Made by a program: the position numbers and the translations under genes
Notes under the pieces: model-generated
What the model was told of the DNA's origin: nothing
What the model saw: the letters and a program-made list of their open reading frames with translations, nothing else
The model's database searches: none
Shown: positions 18,265 to 27,006 of the stretch, piece by piece
How positions within the stretch are numbered: the stretch's first letter is position 1
How the letters are laid out: each line of letters opens with the position of its first letter
Source: an uncultured Lachnospiraceae bacterium
Lineage (GTDB): Bacteria > Bacillota > Clostridia > Lachnospirales > Lachnospiraceae
Direction: 5' to 3'
Assembly (NCBI GenBank): GCA_910584965.1
Contig: CAJUDZ010000011.1
Coordinates: 41,386-105,385, forward strand
DNA: 64,000 nt

Positions 18265-19756
18265 TCACCTTTGTCCTCTTTTCGGAAGCCTGCTCCGCCG
18301 CCAGAATCTCCCGAATCATCTCCCGTTCATCCATCGGGTATTTCACCCCTTTGATTTCCTGATAATCCTCATGCCCTTTCCCGGCAAGTACGATAATGTC
18401 CCCCGGTTCCCCATGGGCAATGGCATAAGCGACCGCTTCCTTCCGGTCACAAATTTCAAGATACTTTCCGTCCGTCCGTCCGATTCCGGTTTTGATATCC
18501 TCTATGATATCCAAAGGTTCTTCAAACCGCGGATTATCGGATGTAATAATCGTTAAATCCGCCAGCTTTCCGCTGACCTCGCCCATCTCGTACCGCCGCA
18601 GTTTCGAACGGTTGCCGCCGCAGCCAAAGACGCTGATGAGGCGGTGGGGACGATATTCTTTCAAGGTGGAAAGCAGACTTTCGAGCGCCATCGCATTATG
18701 CGCATAATCGATCATCAGCGTAAAGTCATCCGACACATTGACAAGTTCTATGCGTCCCTTTACTTTTGCCCGCAGAAACGCCTTTTTAACCGCTTCTTCC
18801 GGCACGTCAAAATGCCTGCATATGGCGGCCGCCGTCAACGCGTTATAAACGCTGAATCTGCCCGGCATGGAGAGCTCCGCGTGAAAATCCATCAGGCCTT
18901 TTACGTCAAAAGCTACTCCCAGTTTTCCGCCGCCCGATATCAGCTCCAGATTCTCCGCTCTTAAATCCGCATCCGTTTCAATTCCATATGTCTCTATCCT
19001 GCATGTATGCCCCGCCGTCACTTTCTCCCAGTGCTCATCATCCCGATTGACAATACCCACTTTACACTGTTGAAACAGCAGGCCCTTGCAGGCCAGATAA
19101 TCTTCGAAATCCTTATGCTCGTTCGGGCCGATATGATCCGGTTCAATGTTGGTAAAAATACCGAGGTCAAAAACAAAGCCCTGGGTTCTGTGAAGCATCA
19201 GGCCCTGGGAAGACACTTCCATCACCACCGTATCGCACCCGGCATCCGCCATCTGTTTAAAATACTGCTGTACCAAATAAGATTCCGGCGTCGTATTGCC
19301 TGCATGGATATGAGTCTCTCCGATGATTACCTCGATGGTGCCGATCAGCCCGACTTTACGTCCCGCTTCTTCCAGAATGTTTCTGACAAGATAGGTCGTC
19401 GTCGTCTTTCCTTTCGTTCCGGTAATCCCGATCACTTTAAGCCGTCTGGCCGGATGACCGAAATAAGCCGCCGAGATAAAAGCCATCGCATACCGCGTAT
19501 CCGCTGTCCTGATCACCGTCACTTCCGCCGTTTCCGGTAAGTCCACGTCCTTTTGCACAACGAGGGCACGGGCCCCGGCTTCCACGACCGAGGCCGCAAA
19601 ATCATGTCCGTCCGCATTCGCGCCCGGAATGCAGATAAAAAGGCTTCCGCGCGTCACCTTTCTGGAATCATAAACGACCTCCGTCACTTCGATGTCTTCC
19701 GTACCCCTGATACACTCATATGTTAAATCCGCCAGCAATTCTTTCAATCTGCTCAT
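18257..19756 (-). CDS. murE: UDP-MurNAc-tripeptide synthetase MurE, meso-DAP type
   Basis: 499-aa Mur ligase adding the third stem-peptide residue. ATP loop GTKGKTTTTYL, Mur central domain and C-terminal domain with DNPRFEEP. The DNPR signature marks ligases specific for meso-diaminopimelate, not lysine. The ATG at 19756 follows GGAGG; an in-frame TTG just upstream is not needed. It is first gene of the long operon, downstream of a good sigma-A promoter, and separate from the mraZ division cluster. Confidence 0.95.
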   Translation of the reverse strand: MSRLKELLADLTYECIRGTEDIEVTEVVYDSRKVTRGSLFICIPGANADGHDFAASVVEAGARALVVQKDVDLPETAEVTVIRTADTRYAMAFISAAYFGHPARRLKVIGITGTKGKTTTTYLVRNILEEAGRKVGLIGTIEVIIGETHIHAGNTTPESYLVQQYFKQMADAGCDTVVMEVSSQGLMLHRTQGFVFDLGIFTNIEPDHIGPNEHKDFEDYLACKGLLFQQCKVGIVNRDDEHWEKVTAGHTCRIETYGIETDADLRAENLELISGGGKLGVAFDVKGLMDFHAELSMPGRFSVYNALTAAAICRHFDVPEEAVKKAFLRAKVKGRIELVNVSDDFTLMIDYAHNAMALESLLSTLKEYRPHRLISVFGCGGNRSKLRRYEMGEVSGKLADLTIITSDNPRFEEPLDIIEDIKTGIGRTDGKYLEICDRKEAVAYAIAHGEPGDIIVLAGKGHEDYQEIKGVKYPMDEREMIREILAAEQASEKRTKVNG

Positions 19757-19833
19757 CAAAAACCTCCGTTAATTACCTCTTTTAAACCCAATTCCTTACG
19801 ATTACGGTCCGCCGCACAGACTGTTCTCATAAT

Positions 19834-19862
19834 AAAATAGCACGAAATACACTCTTTTTCAA
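19834..19862 (-). promoter_or_regulatory. Predicted promoter of the murE-rsgA operon
   Basis: Minus strand: -35 TTGAAA (19857-19862), 17-bp spacer, -10 TATTTT (19834-19839), about 80 bp before murE. Confidence 0.65.
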
Positions 19863-19883
19863 CTTTTCACATTTTCTTTATGG

Positions 19884-19923
19884 AAGTTTATGTTTTTATT
19901 AAGGTAAGTTTATATTTTTATTA
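19884..19923. repeat. AT-rich 18-bp direct repeat, 22-bp period
   Basis: AAGTTTATGTTTTTATTA (19884-19901) recurs with one change at 19906-19923. It lies just upstream of the murE -35 box, where an UP-type element or a helically phased protein site would act. The rest of 19760-20013 shows no gene. Confidence 0.6.
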
Positions 19924-20013
19924 GAAAGAAAACACAGTTTAGACACATTTACAAATTAAGATAATATACAAGATAGTTGATTAACTCACTATCTCCCCCC
20001 TCATAAGAAAATA

Positions 20014-20045
20014 CGAAAAAGCCTGAGAATTCTCAGGCTTTTTCG
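20014..20045 (-). terminator. Perfect 32-bp palindromic terminator after the PfkB kinase gene
   Basis: CGAAAAAGCCTGAGAA and its exact complement form a hairpin with A5 and T5 flanks, able to work in both directions. It lies 8 bp past the kinase stop codon. Confidence 0.9.
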
Positions 20046-20053
20046 GTGCGTTC

Positions 20054-20986
20054 CTATCTTAATTTCTCTACCGTAATGCTCTCATACAATTCTTCCGCTG
20101 TGCCGAAGGGGACGTCCGCGCTCTTTAATGTCGTTGCACTGGCTGCGGAAATCGCCGCCGCACGCCGCAGAGCCTCTTCTCTTCTTTCTTTTTTCATAAA
20201 GGACATCGCATAAGACGCTACCACACAATCACCGCATCCTATCGTATTCAGCGCCTGTACGTTCTCCGCTTTGGCGTAAAGCGCCACACCGCCGCTGCAT
20301 ACATACAGAAGGCCGTTCTTTCCCATGGACACGACGACATGCGCAACGCCTCCCGTATGAACTTTTACCGCCGCTTCGATGACATCTTCCCTGTTTACCA
20401 GTTTATGCCCGACAATGTATTCTAATTCCTTCTGATTGGGTTTGATAAAATACGGTTTTGCCTCAATGCCTGCCCGCAGGCTTTCCCCGCTCGTATCAAG
20501 CATTGTCCGAAGCCCTCTGAAACGCGCCTTTTCGATCAGTGTCTTATAAATATCTTCCGGCATTCCCCTTCCGATGCTGCCTGATAAGACAACGATCTCA
20601 CATTCCGCGATCAGTTCTTCATACAATTCCAGAAACTGCCCTATCTGTTCTTCTTCGACAAGCGGTCCCGGCTCCAGAATTTCCGTCACATAGCCGTTAT
20701 CCGCCAGAATGTTAATGCTGCTCCGCGTCTCTTCCGCCACCCGGATAAACTGACATTCCACCTGCTTATCCAATAACGTGTCCTCGATGAAATCCCCCGC
20801 ATAGCCGCCAAGAAATCCCGTCGCACAGACGCGCTGTCCGTACTGGCGCAGCACCCTTGCCACATTGATGCCCTTTCCGCCCGCAAAAGACATCGCGGTA
20901 CGCATTCTGTTGACATTTCCCGTGATTAATTCTCCCGCCGTATAGGTTTTATCCACGGCCGGATTCAATGTTACTGTAAGAATCAT
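20054..20986 (-). CDS. PfkB-family sugar kinase, 1-phosphofructokinase type
   Basis: Carbohydrate kinase of the 1-phosphofructokinase / tagatose-6-phosphate kinase branch: MILTVTLNPAVDKTY at the start, GGKGINVARVLRQ (substrate loop), SGSIGRGMP and the catalytic GCGDCVVAS near the C-terminus. The start is the ATG at 20986 because the family begins there; the ATG at 20998 is an alternative and both ribosome sites are close. It lies 21-33 bp after recJ with no PTS gene nearby, so the exact substrate (fructose-1-P or tagatose-6-P) is open. Confidence 0.85.
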   Translation of the reverse strand: MILTVTLNPAVDKTYTAGELITGNVNRMRTAMSFAGGKGINVARVLRQYGQRVCATGFLGGYAGDFIEDTLLDKQVECQFIRVAEETRSSINILADNGYVTEILEPGPLVEEEQIGQFLELYEELIAECEIVVLSGSIGRGMPEDIYKTLIEKARFRGLRTMLDTSGESLRAGIEAKPYFIKPNQKELEYIVGHKLVNREDVIEAAVKVHTGGVAHVVVSMGKNGLLYVCSGGVALYAKAENVQALNTIGCGDCVVASYAMSFMKKERREEALRRAAAISAASATTLKSADVPFGTAEELYESITVEKLR

Positions 20987-21019
20987 ATTCCCTCTCATTC
21001 TGCCGCCTGGGCGATTTTT

Positions 21020-22819
21020 TTATTTTGAATAGTCCCGCATGACAATCTGCAGACTTTCCTTTCCCTGATACACGTTGATATCCGGATAGTACACCATCTG
21101 GATAACGATTCGCTTACTGCCTTCCTGATACAGCCTGATCCGCTCTTCTTTTCCAAATTCCGCTTCCAGAAAAGCATGCCAGCCGGGCAGATCGCCGAAA
21201 TAAATCATTTCAAAAAGATTCCCTTCTTCGTCCTGTATCCGGTATTTTCCCACATTTTCATTCTTCCCAAGAATCCTCCCGTGTAGAATATGTACGTTTT
21301 TCCGGGCAAAAACAGGCTTGGTGTTGCCGTTTCCAAAAGGCTCCAGCACCTGAAGCTGTCTGACAAAATCCATATGGATATAGGATAAGGGCATCGGCAC
21401 ATCGATCAGCAGCTTTTCCGTAAAGTCTTCCTCTGTGAGGCGGCAGTTCCGGTTCAGCATCAGCCGAAATTCCTCAACGTTTTCCTCCGGCAGGGAAAGC
21501 CCCGCCGCCATTCTGTGTCCTCCGTAGCGCGTAAAAAGATGTTTGCAGAGGCTCATCTCTTCATACATATGATATGCCTCGATGGAACGCCCGGAGCCTT
21601 TTACCCCGTCTTCTCCTCTGGTCAGCACAAAAACCGGCTTATGGAATTTTTCTTTCAGCCGCCCTGCGATAATTCCCGCCAGACTTTCATGACAATCCGG
21701 CAGATAAACTACCAGCACCTTGTCCTCCCGCAGCGGACCGTTTTCGATCAGTTCCACCGCCTGTTCCGTCCCCTGCCCTGTCATTTCCTTCCGGCTGTCA
21801 TTCAGCTCTTTCAGCTCTCCGGCAATCGTGACCGCCTGTGCAAAGCTGCCGCTTTCAAACATCTGAAGCGCTTTCAGAGCCGTATCCAGTCTGCCTGTCG
21901 CGTTCAGGCAGGGCCCCAGCACGAATCCGATGTGATAGGCCGATAAAGGCTTATCCTGTAATCCGTTCACTTCAAGCAGCGCCTTCATCCCAAAATTTTT
22001 GGTCCGGGCGATCTGCCGCAGGCCGTACTTTACCAGAATCCGGTTTTCATTCCGCAGCTCCATCACATCTCCCACCGTCGCAAAAGCCGCAAACTCCAGC
22101 AGTTCCGAAAGCAGTTCCCGGCGCGCCTCGGAACGCATATCTGTCCCGGACTGCCTTCTTATATGTTCTTCCGTCAAAACCTGTACGAATTTATAAGCCA
22201 CCACCGCGCCGCAGATGCCGTCAAAAGGATAACCGCATTTCTCCTGTTTCGGGTCAATAACGGCCGCCGCAGGGGGAAGCAGTTCCCGCCTCGTTCCGTC
22301 CGCGTCTTCCTCATAAGGCACTTCATGGTGGTCTGTCACGATCACGTTCATGCCAAGCTCATTCGCATAAACGATCTGCTCTGCGGCAGCAATGCCGTTA
22401 TCACAGGTAATGATCGTCCGGATGCCGTCCCGATGCGCCTCTTCGATCAGATGATCGTTCAGCCCATAGCCGTCTTTGATGCGGTGCGGTATGACCGTAT
22501 CCGCCTTTGCGCCGCAAAAACGCAGACCGCGGAGCAGAATGTAAGTTGCACACACGCCGTCGATATCATAATCGCCGATAATGCGGACCGCCGCTCCTTT
22601 TTCAATTTCGGACAGCATAAAAACGACTGCTTTCTCCATATCGTAAAGCAGCCGCGGTTCATGCAGGTCTTCCAGTGTTCCGTGCAGAAACAGATTGATT
22701 TCCTCATCCCCGACGATATCCCGGTTCCGTATAATGCGGGCAATCACGGGGTCGATTCCAAAGGTCTCTGCAATTTTTGCAAAATCAGCTTTCTTCGCCG
22801 ACACCATCCATTTTGCCAT
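21020..22819 (-). CDS. recJ: Single-strand DNA 5'-3' exonuclease RecJ
   Basis: 599-aa DHH-family nuclease for recombination and mismatch repair. Metal motifs GDYDIDGVCA and VTDHHEVP, a DHHA1 domain with GGHRMAAGLSL, and an OB-fold C-terminus. Length is on the short side of normal. It starts 9 bp after the small coiled-coil gene, and a PfkB kinase follows. Shorter clostridial RecJ proteins of this shape are common. Confidence 0.94.
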   Translation of the reverse strand: MAKWMVSAKKADFAKIAETFGIDPVIARIIRNRDIVGDEEINLFLHGTLEDLHEPRLLYDMEKAVVFMLSEIEKGAAVRIIGDYDIDGVCATYILLRGLRFCGAKADTVIPHRIKDGYGLNDHLIEEAHRDGIRTIITCDNGIAAAEQIVYANELGMNVIVTDHHEVPYEEDADGTRRELLPPAAAVIDPKQEKCGYPFDGICGAVVAYKFVQVLTEEHIRRQSGTDMRSEARRELLSELLEFAAFATVGDVMELRNENRILVKYGLRQIARTKNFGMKALLEVNGLQDKPLSAYHIGFVLGPCLNATGRLDTALKALQMFESGSFAQAVTIAGELKELNDSRKEMTGQGTEQAVELIENGPLREDKVLVVYLPDCHESLAGIIAGRLKEKFHKPVFVLTRGEDGVKGSGRSIEAYHMYEEMSLCKHLFTRYGGHRMAAGLSLPEENVEEFRLMLNRNCRLTEEDFTEKLLIDVPMPLSYIHMDFVRQLQVLEPFGNGNTKPVFARKNVHILHGRILGKNENVGKYRIQDEEGNLFEMIYFGDLPGWHAFLEAEFGKEERIRLYQEGSKRIVIQMVYYPDINVYQGKESLQIVMRDYSK

Positions 22820-22828
22820 CGTAATTTC

Positions 22829-23071
22829 CTATGCCGTCTTTCGCTCCAGTTCTTCAATCCGCTTTTCCAGTTGGTCAATCTTCCGGATTAATATTTCGAT
22901 CGTATCTTTCTCCAATTTGCAGGCATTCAGTTCTTTCTGCATCGCATCAAGCCTTTGTTCAATTTTTTCAAAGCGCATATCGACTCTCTCAAACCGCTTG
23001 TTGATCCGTTCTTCCATACGCCCCATTTCGTCAATAATCGTATTGACCATCATTTTCATTTCCTTATCCAT
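22829..23071 (-). CDS. Small coiled-coil protein, unknown function
   Basis: 80 aa, almost wholly a charged heptad coiled coil: an acidic/basic helix with repeated hRFExxxxRh spacing (INKRFERVDMRFEKIEQRLDA) and a leucine/isoleucine-rich second half ending ELERKTA. No membrane segment or enzymatic motif. A GGGGG-containing ribosome site precedes the ATG. It lies between tmRNA and recJ and is probably co-transcribed with recJ. It resembles small SlyX-like or DUF-type oligomerising proteins, but I do not recognise the family. Confidence 0.75.
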   Translation of the reverse strand: MDKEMKMMVNTIIDEMGRMEERINKRFERVDMRFEKIEQRLDAMQKELNACKLEKDTIEILIRKIDQLEKRIEELERKTA

Positions 23072-23131
23072 ACCGACACCCCCTGCCTTTTAAGCCGGAC
23101 TGCTCCGGTACCCGGCTAATAATGCTTTGAG

Positions 23132-23478
23132 TGGACCAGACGGGAGTCGAACCCGTGTCCAAAAGCCCATTCCCTGTCCTTCTACTATCATAGTCCGTCA
23201 TTTCGGATTGCTCCTCATTCCCTCCCGTATCAGGAGGCGGACGCCCCGGTACGTTTGGTAGCTTCATAATACGCCCACGGGCTCAAAGCTTTGCCCGTGT
23301 CGTTTCCCGCATAGTCGATGCCCGGTTCTTAATGTGCGGGTGCACTAAGGCGGACAGCTGCCCTTAGGCAGCGTATGCTAAATTATCTTCAGCGTTTATA
23401 TTTATTTTTGCGATTTGACGCATCGCCTGCGGATAGCTTCTCCAGCTGCAAGACCCCTGTCGAAACCTTGACTGGCCC
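23132..23478 (-). ncRNA. ssrA: Transfer-messenger RNA (tmRNA)
   Basis: The tRNA-like ends match: 5' GGGCCAG (23472-23478) pairs with 3' CTGGTCC (23133-23139) with one G-U, and the T arm reads GGTTCGACTCC. The tag ORF is at 23364-23411: resume codon GCA, peptide AKININAEDNLAYAA, then TAA. The hydrophobic AYAA end is a typical protease degron. CCA is not encoded after the discriminator A, so it must be added. smpB lies just upstream. tmRNA rescues ribosomes stalled on broken mRNA. Confidence 0.96.
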
Positions 23479-23567
23479 TTATTCAAATCAAATGTCTGCT
23501 TCGCAGCCGCCTGATTTTATTGTATATATTACAGTATATCATATGTTAAGGAATTTTAATATCTTTT

Positions 23568-24032
23568 TTAAAGATTTCTGATCTTAAAATCTCTTTCGTG
23601 CTCTCTGCGCTGATCTTTCTTCGCGATGTCCTGCCGTTTGTCATAGAGCTTTTTTCCGCGGGCAAGGCCGATTTCCAGCTTGGCTCTGCCTTCCTTAAAG
23701 TAAACCTGCAGCGGAACAAGCGTATACCCCTGTTCGGAAATTTTACCGCTCAGTTTGCGGATTTCCTCCTTGTGCATCAGCAGTTTCTTGGGCCGCAGAG
23801 GATCTTTGTTAAAGATATTGCCTTTTTCATAGGGGCTGATGTTCATGCCGTATGCGAAGGCTTCCCCGTTTTCAATCCGTACGAAGCCTTCTTTGATGCT
23901 GCATTTGCCAAGCCGCAGCGACTTTACTTCCGTGCCGTGCAGCGCAAGCCCGGTCTCGTATTTTTCTTCTATAAAAAAGTCGTGGTATGCCTTTTTGTTA
24001 TTTGCAACTAACTTCATCGATTCCTTCGCCAT
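23568..24032 (-). CDS. smpB: tmRNA-binding protein SmpB
   Basis: 154-aa OB-fold partner of tmRNA, needed to load it into stalled ribosomes. Family blocks: NKKAYHDFFIEEKYETGLAL, GTEVKSLR, NPLRPKKLLMHKEEI-like segment and a basic C-terminal tail (KKLYDKRQDIAKKDQRRE) that enters the empty mRNA channel. It lies directly before ssrA and 15 bp after rnr: all three act in trans-translation and decay of the faulty mRNA. Confidence 0.96.
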   Translation of the reverse strand: MAKESMKLVANNKKAYHDFFIEEKYETGLALHGTEVKSLRLGKCSIKEGFVRIENGEAFAYGMNISPYEKGNIFNKDPLRPKKLLMHKEEIRKLSGKISEQGYTLVPLQVYFKEGRAKLEIGLARGKKLYDKRQDIAKKDQRREHERDFKIRNL

Positions 24033-24047
24033 TTTTTACCTCCGCTT

Positions 24048-26180
24048 TCATTCGTCCTCAGAAACGGAAAACTCAATGCTGCGCGTCATGCGCTCCACCC
24101 CGTCCACGCGAATCCGGACGGCTTCTCCCAGACGGAATTTTCTGCCGGTATCCTGCCCTGTCATTTCATACGTATTTTCATCATAGATGTAATAATCTCC
24201 GGGCAGTTTCGATACATGAATCATGCCTTCCACCGTATTGGGCAGTTCCACATAAACGCCCCAGCTCGTAATACCGGAAATAACACCTTCAAACACCTCT
24301 CCGATGCGGCCTTCCATATATTCCGCTTTTTTCAGTTTATCCGTCTCCCGCTCCGCCTCTTCGGCCCGGCGCTCCATTTTGGAAGAATGCTCCGCGATGC
24401 GGGGAAGTCTTTCCTGATAATGTTCCAGCCGTTTTTCCGACAGACGTCCGCGCAGCTGTTCCTTGATAATGCGGTGAATCTGCAAATCCGGATATCGTCT
24501 GATCGGGGAGGTAAAATGGCAGTAATACTGACACGCAAGCCCGAAATGCCCGCTGCACTCCACCGTATATTTTGCCTGTTTCATGCTCCGCAGCGTCAGC
24601 CTGCTGATCAGCATTTCTTCCGGCGTCCCTTCCATTTTATCCAGCAGTTTCTGTATTTCCTTCGGGTGGACTTCTTCCCGTGAAGTCTTGATATAATAGC
24701 CGAAATTATGCAGAAACGTCGATAATTTCATGATTTTTTCCGGATCAGGCGTGTCATGGGTACGGTACACGAACGGAATTTCCAGCCAGAAAAAGTGCTG
24801 GGCCACCGTTTCGTTGGCAATCAGCATGAAATCCTCAATGATTTTCGTCGCCGTATTCCGCTCATATGGACGAATATCCGCCGTATGCCCCGTTTCGTCC
24901 AACAGGATCTTCGTTTCCGGAAAATCAAAATCGATGGATCCCCGTTTATGTCTTTTCTGCCGCAAAACGGCCGCGAGTTCGGCCATCATTTCAAACATGG
25001 GAACGAACGCTTCATATTCCCGGCGTTCCTGTTCGTCGTGGTCTTCCAGAATCTTTTTCACACTCGTATAAGACATCCTTCTGTCAACCCGGATGACGCT
25101 TTCCGCAATCTCATAATCCGTCACACTGCCTCTTTCGTCTATCGTCATCAGACAGCTCAGCGCCAGACGGTCCACGCCCTGATTCAGCGAGCAGATACCG
25201 TTCGACAGCTTATGCGGCAGCATGGGAATGACCCGGTCCACGAGATAGACGCTCGTCCCCCGCTCCGCCGCTTCCCAGTCCAGGGCGGAATTTTCCTGTA
25301 CATAATTGGACACATCCGCAATATGAACGCCAAGATGATACCGTTCTCCTTCTTTGGAAAGGCTGACCGCATCATCCAGATCTTTCGCGTCTTCGCCGTC
25401 TATCGTCACCATCATCACATCCCGCAGGTCTTTTCGCCCTGCCATGTCCGCTCCCGAAACCTCGTCTGGAACCCGCTCCGTCTGGTTCATAACCTTTTCA
25501 CCGAAGTCCGTTGACAGGCCGAATCCCCTGATAATCGACAGGATATCGACACCCGGATCATTGATATGGCCGAGAATTTCCACGACCTTTCCTTCCGGCT
25601 TATGCCGTTCGTCTCCGTAGCTTGTCAGCTCCACTACTACTTTATGCCCGTCCACGGCGCCTTTAGAACGCTCCTTTGGCACAAAAATATCCGTGCCGAT
25701 TTTCCCGTTATCCGGAATGACAAATCCAAAAGACGATGACTGCTCGTAAGTTCCGACGATCTGCCGGGAACCGCGCTCTAAAATTTTACGGACTGCTGCC
25801 TCCTGTCTCTTCCCGCGTTTCCCCGGCATCAGTTCCACCTGTACCCGGTCCATATGAAAAGCGTTGTTCACCATTTCTTCCGGGACATACAAGTCTTCCG
25901 CCCGGCCCTCTATTTCGACAAAGCCAAACCCTTTGGCATTTCCGATAAATGTTCCCGTCAGAAATCTTTCGTCCGGTTTGATATACTTACCTTTCGCAGT
26001 TATCTGTACTTTTCCTTCCCGCAAAAGCGCATCCAGCACTTTCCGGAACTCTTCCCGGTCCTCTTTTGCCACCTGCATGAACGCCGCAAGTTCTTTTTCC
26101 TTTAACGGCACATACATCTCATCTTCCAAAAGTTCACAGATCAGTTTCTTTCTTTTTTCAAATAATTCCTGACTCAACAT
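24048..26180 (-). CDS. rnr: Exoribonuclease RNase R
   Basis: 710-aa 3'-5' RNase II-family exonuclease that degrades structured RNA. N-terminal winged helix and cold-shock domains, then the RNB domain with the metal-binding aspartates (DGEDAKDLDDAVSLS) and FTSPIRRYPDL, and a C-terminal S1 domain (GVYVELPNTVEGMIHVSKL). The ATG at 26180 has TAAGGAG close upstream; a longer in-frame start overlaps the secG terminator and is unlikely. Order secG-rnr-smpB-ssrA is conserved in Bacillota. Confidence 0.95.
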   Translation of the reverse strand: MLSQELFEKRKKLICELLEDEMYVPLKEKELAAFMQVAKEDREEFRKVLDALLREGKVQITAKGKYIKPDERFLTGTFIGNAKGFGFVEIEGRAEDLYVPEEMVNNAFHMDRVQVELMPGKRGKRQEAAVRKILERGSRQIVGTYEQSSSFGFVIPDNGKIGTDIFVPKERSKGAVDGHKVVVELTSYGDERHKPEGKVVEILGHINDPGVDILSIIRGFGLSTDFGEKVMNQTERVPDEVSGADMAGRKDLRDVMMVTIDGEDAKDLDDAVSLSKEGERYHLGVHIADVSNYVQENSALDWEAAERGTSVYLVDRVIPMLPHKLSNGICSLNQGVDRLALSCLMTIDERGSVTDYEIAESVIRVDRRMSYTSVKKILEDHDEQERREYEAFVPMFEMMAELAAVLRQKRHKRGSIDFDFPETKILLDETGHTADIRPYERNTATKIIEDFMLIANETVAQHFFWLEIPFVYRTHDTPDPEKIMKLSTFLHNFGYYIKTSREEVHPKEIQKLLDKMEGTPEEMLISRLTLRSMKQAKYTVECSGHFGLACQYYCHFTSPIRRYPDLQIHRIIKEQLRGRLSEKRLEHYQERLPRIAEHSSKMERRAEEAERETDKLKKAEYMEGRIGEVFEGVISGITSWGVYVELPNTVEGMIHVSKLPGDYYIYDENTYEMTGQDTGRKFRLGEAVRIRVDGVERMTRSIEFSVSEDE

Positions 26181-26221
26181 TATCTCCTTACCCGCTGCGG
26201 CGTTATTTCCTGATAATATGA

Positions 26222-26247
26222 AAAGCACTCTTTTGCAAGAGTGCTTT
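26222..26247 (-). terminator. Hairpin between secG and rnr
   Basis: AAAGCACTCTT (26222-26232) pairs with AAGAGTGCTTT (26237-26247) around a 4-base loop; TTTTC follows on the minus strand. It is a probable partial terminator separating secG from rnr. Confidence 0.7.
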
Positions 26248-26256
26248 CAACATCGT

Positions 26257-26496
26257 CTAAAAGACATTCAGGTTCAGAACAATCGCTAACAGCATAAATC
26301 CTATGGCCAGCCCTGTCGTAATCTTCACGAGCTTTCCTTCCATAGAACGGCCTTTGTTCTTTCCCCAATATGTTTCTGCTGCGCCGCTGACGGCTCCCAG
26401 GCCCGCGGTCTTTCCCTCCTGCATCAGCACCAGTATCACGAGTGCTATACAAATGATAATATATATAACAGTTAATACAATCCTTAACGCTCCCAT
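26257..26496 (-). CDS. secG: Preprotein translocase subunit SecG
   Basis: 79 aa with two membrane helices: MGALRIVLTVIYIIICIALV and the C-terminal TGLAIGFMLLAIVLNL. The conserved LMQEGKTAGLGAVSGAAETYWGK-type cytoplasmic loop is present. SecG helps SecYE/SecA export. AAAGGAG precedes the ATG, and a good promoter lies about 40-65 bp upstream. Confidence 0.95.
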   Translation of the reverse strand: MGALRIVLTVIYIIICIALVILVLMQEGKTAGLGAVSGAAETYWGKNKGRSMEGKLVKITTGLAIGFMLLAIVLNLNVF

Positions 26497-26533
26497 TTGA
26501 AATCCGCTCCTTTCCCTATATCAAGCAGAATTT

Positions 26534-26562
26534 AGTTTATCACAGAAACGGACAGGATGCAA
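26534..26562 (-). promoter_or_regulatory. Predicted sigma-A promoter of secG
   Basis: Minus strand: -35 TTGCAT (26557-26562), 17-bp spacer, -10 TAAACT (26534-26539). Confidence 0.7.
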
Positions 26563-26590
26563 GAGGGAAATTTCCCAAACAGGGGAAACC

Positions 26591-26646
26591 GCTTTTGAGC
26601 TTAGTACCGCTACTGCCTTTCGCGGAGCGGAAGCGTGCCTCCAAAG
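26591..26646 (+). repeat. Half copy (A) of the long-hairpin element
   Basis: The stretch ending GCGGAGCGGAAGCGTGCCTC closely matches the right half of the complete elements at 41688-41903 and 63747-63921. No complementary left arm (GGCGGAGGCCCTG side) is present upstream, so this copy is truncated. It lies between the secG promoter and the Dabb gene end; I see no gene in 26563-26715. Confidence 0.8.
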
Positions 26647-26715
26647 CAGTCATTCCTGTATGGCCTATCCGGCGGGCGGCTGAATTTTTACCATACTTAT
26701 GTGAAAACAAGCCCG

Positions 26716-27006
26716 TCAGATTTCATAATCAATACATGCCCTGTTTACCCTGACCGTATAAACAAACTCTCCGAACTCCACATGCTGCGGCGATTTCTGG
26801 TACGCATCCAGCGTTTGTTCCGAGTCAAAATCGAAGATTAACGCGACGTCGTAATTGGAATCCGGCGTGTTCTCCGCGTTTCTGACGACGTTAAACGATT
26901 TTATCGTCTCCAGTTCCTTCAGCTTTTCCGCTCTCTTCATAAACTCCGCAATATTGTTTTCTTTGTTTTCCTCTTTCAGGGTAAACATACACACATGTCT
27001 GATCAT
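26716..27006 (-). CDS. Dabb-family stress-responsive A/B barrel protein
   Basis: 96 aa, a ferredoxin-like alpha+beta barrel: MIRHVCMFTLKEE at the start, a central helix (EFMKRAEKLKELETI), SNYDVALIFDFDSEQTLDAYQKSPQH and the ending VNRACIDYEI. These match the Dabb (PF07876) family, dimeric small proteins of unclear role. The ATG at 27006 has AAGGAGG upstream; the longer frame is not supported. Its ATG overlaps by 4 bp the stop of a 59-codon membrane protein gene, so they are translationally coupled. Confidence 0.85.
   Translation of the reverse strand: MIRHVCMFTLKEENKENNIAEFMKRAEKLKELETIKSFNVVRNAENTPDSNYDVALIFDFDSEQTLDAYQKSPQHVEFGEFVYTVRVNRACIDYEI

Noticed and set aside
24332..24683. Several plus- and minus-strand frames inside rnr
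   Set aside because: Shadows of the RNase R coding frame, with no ribosome sites.
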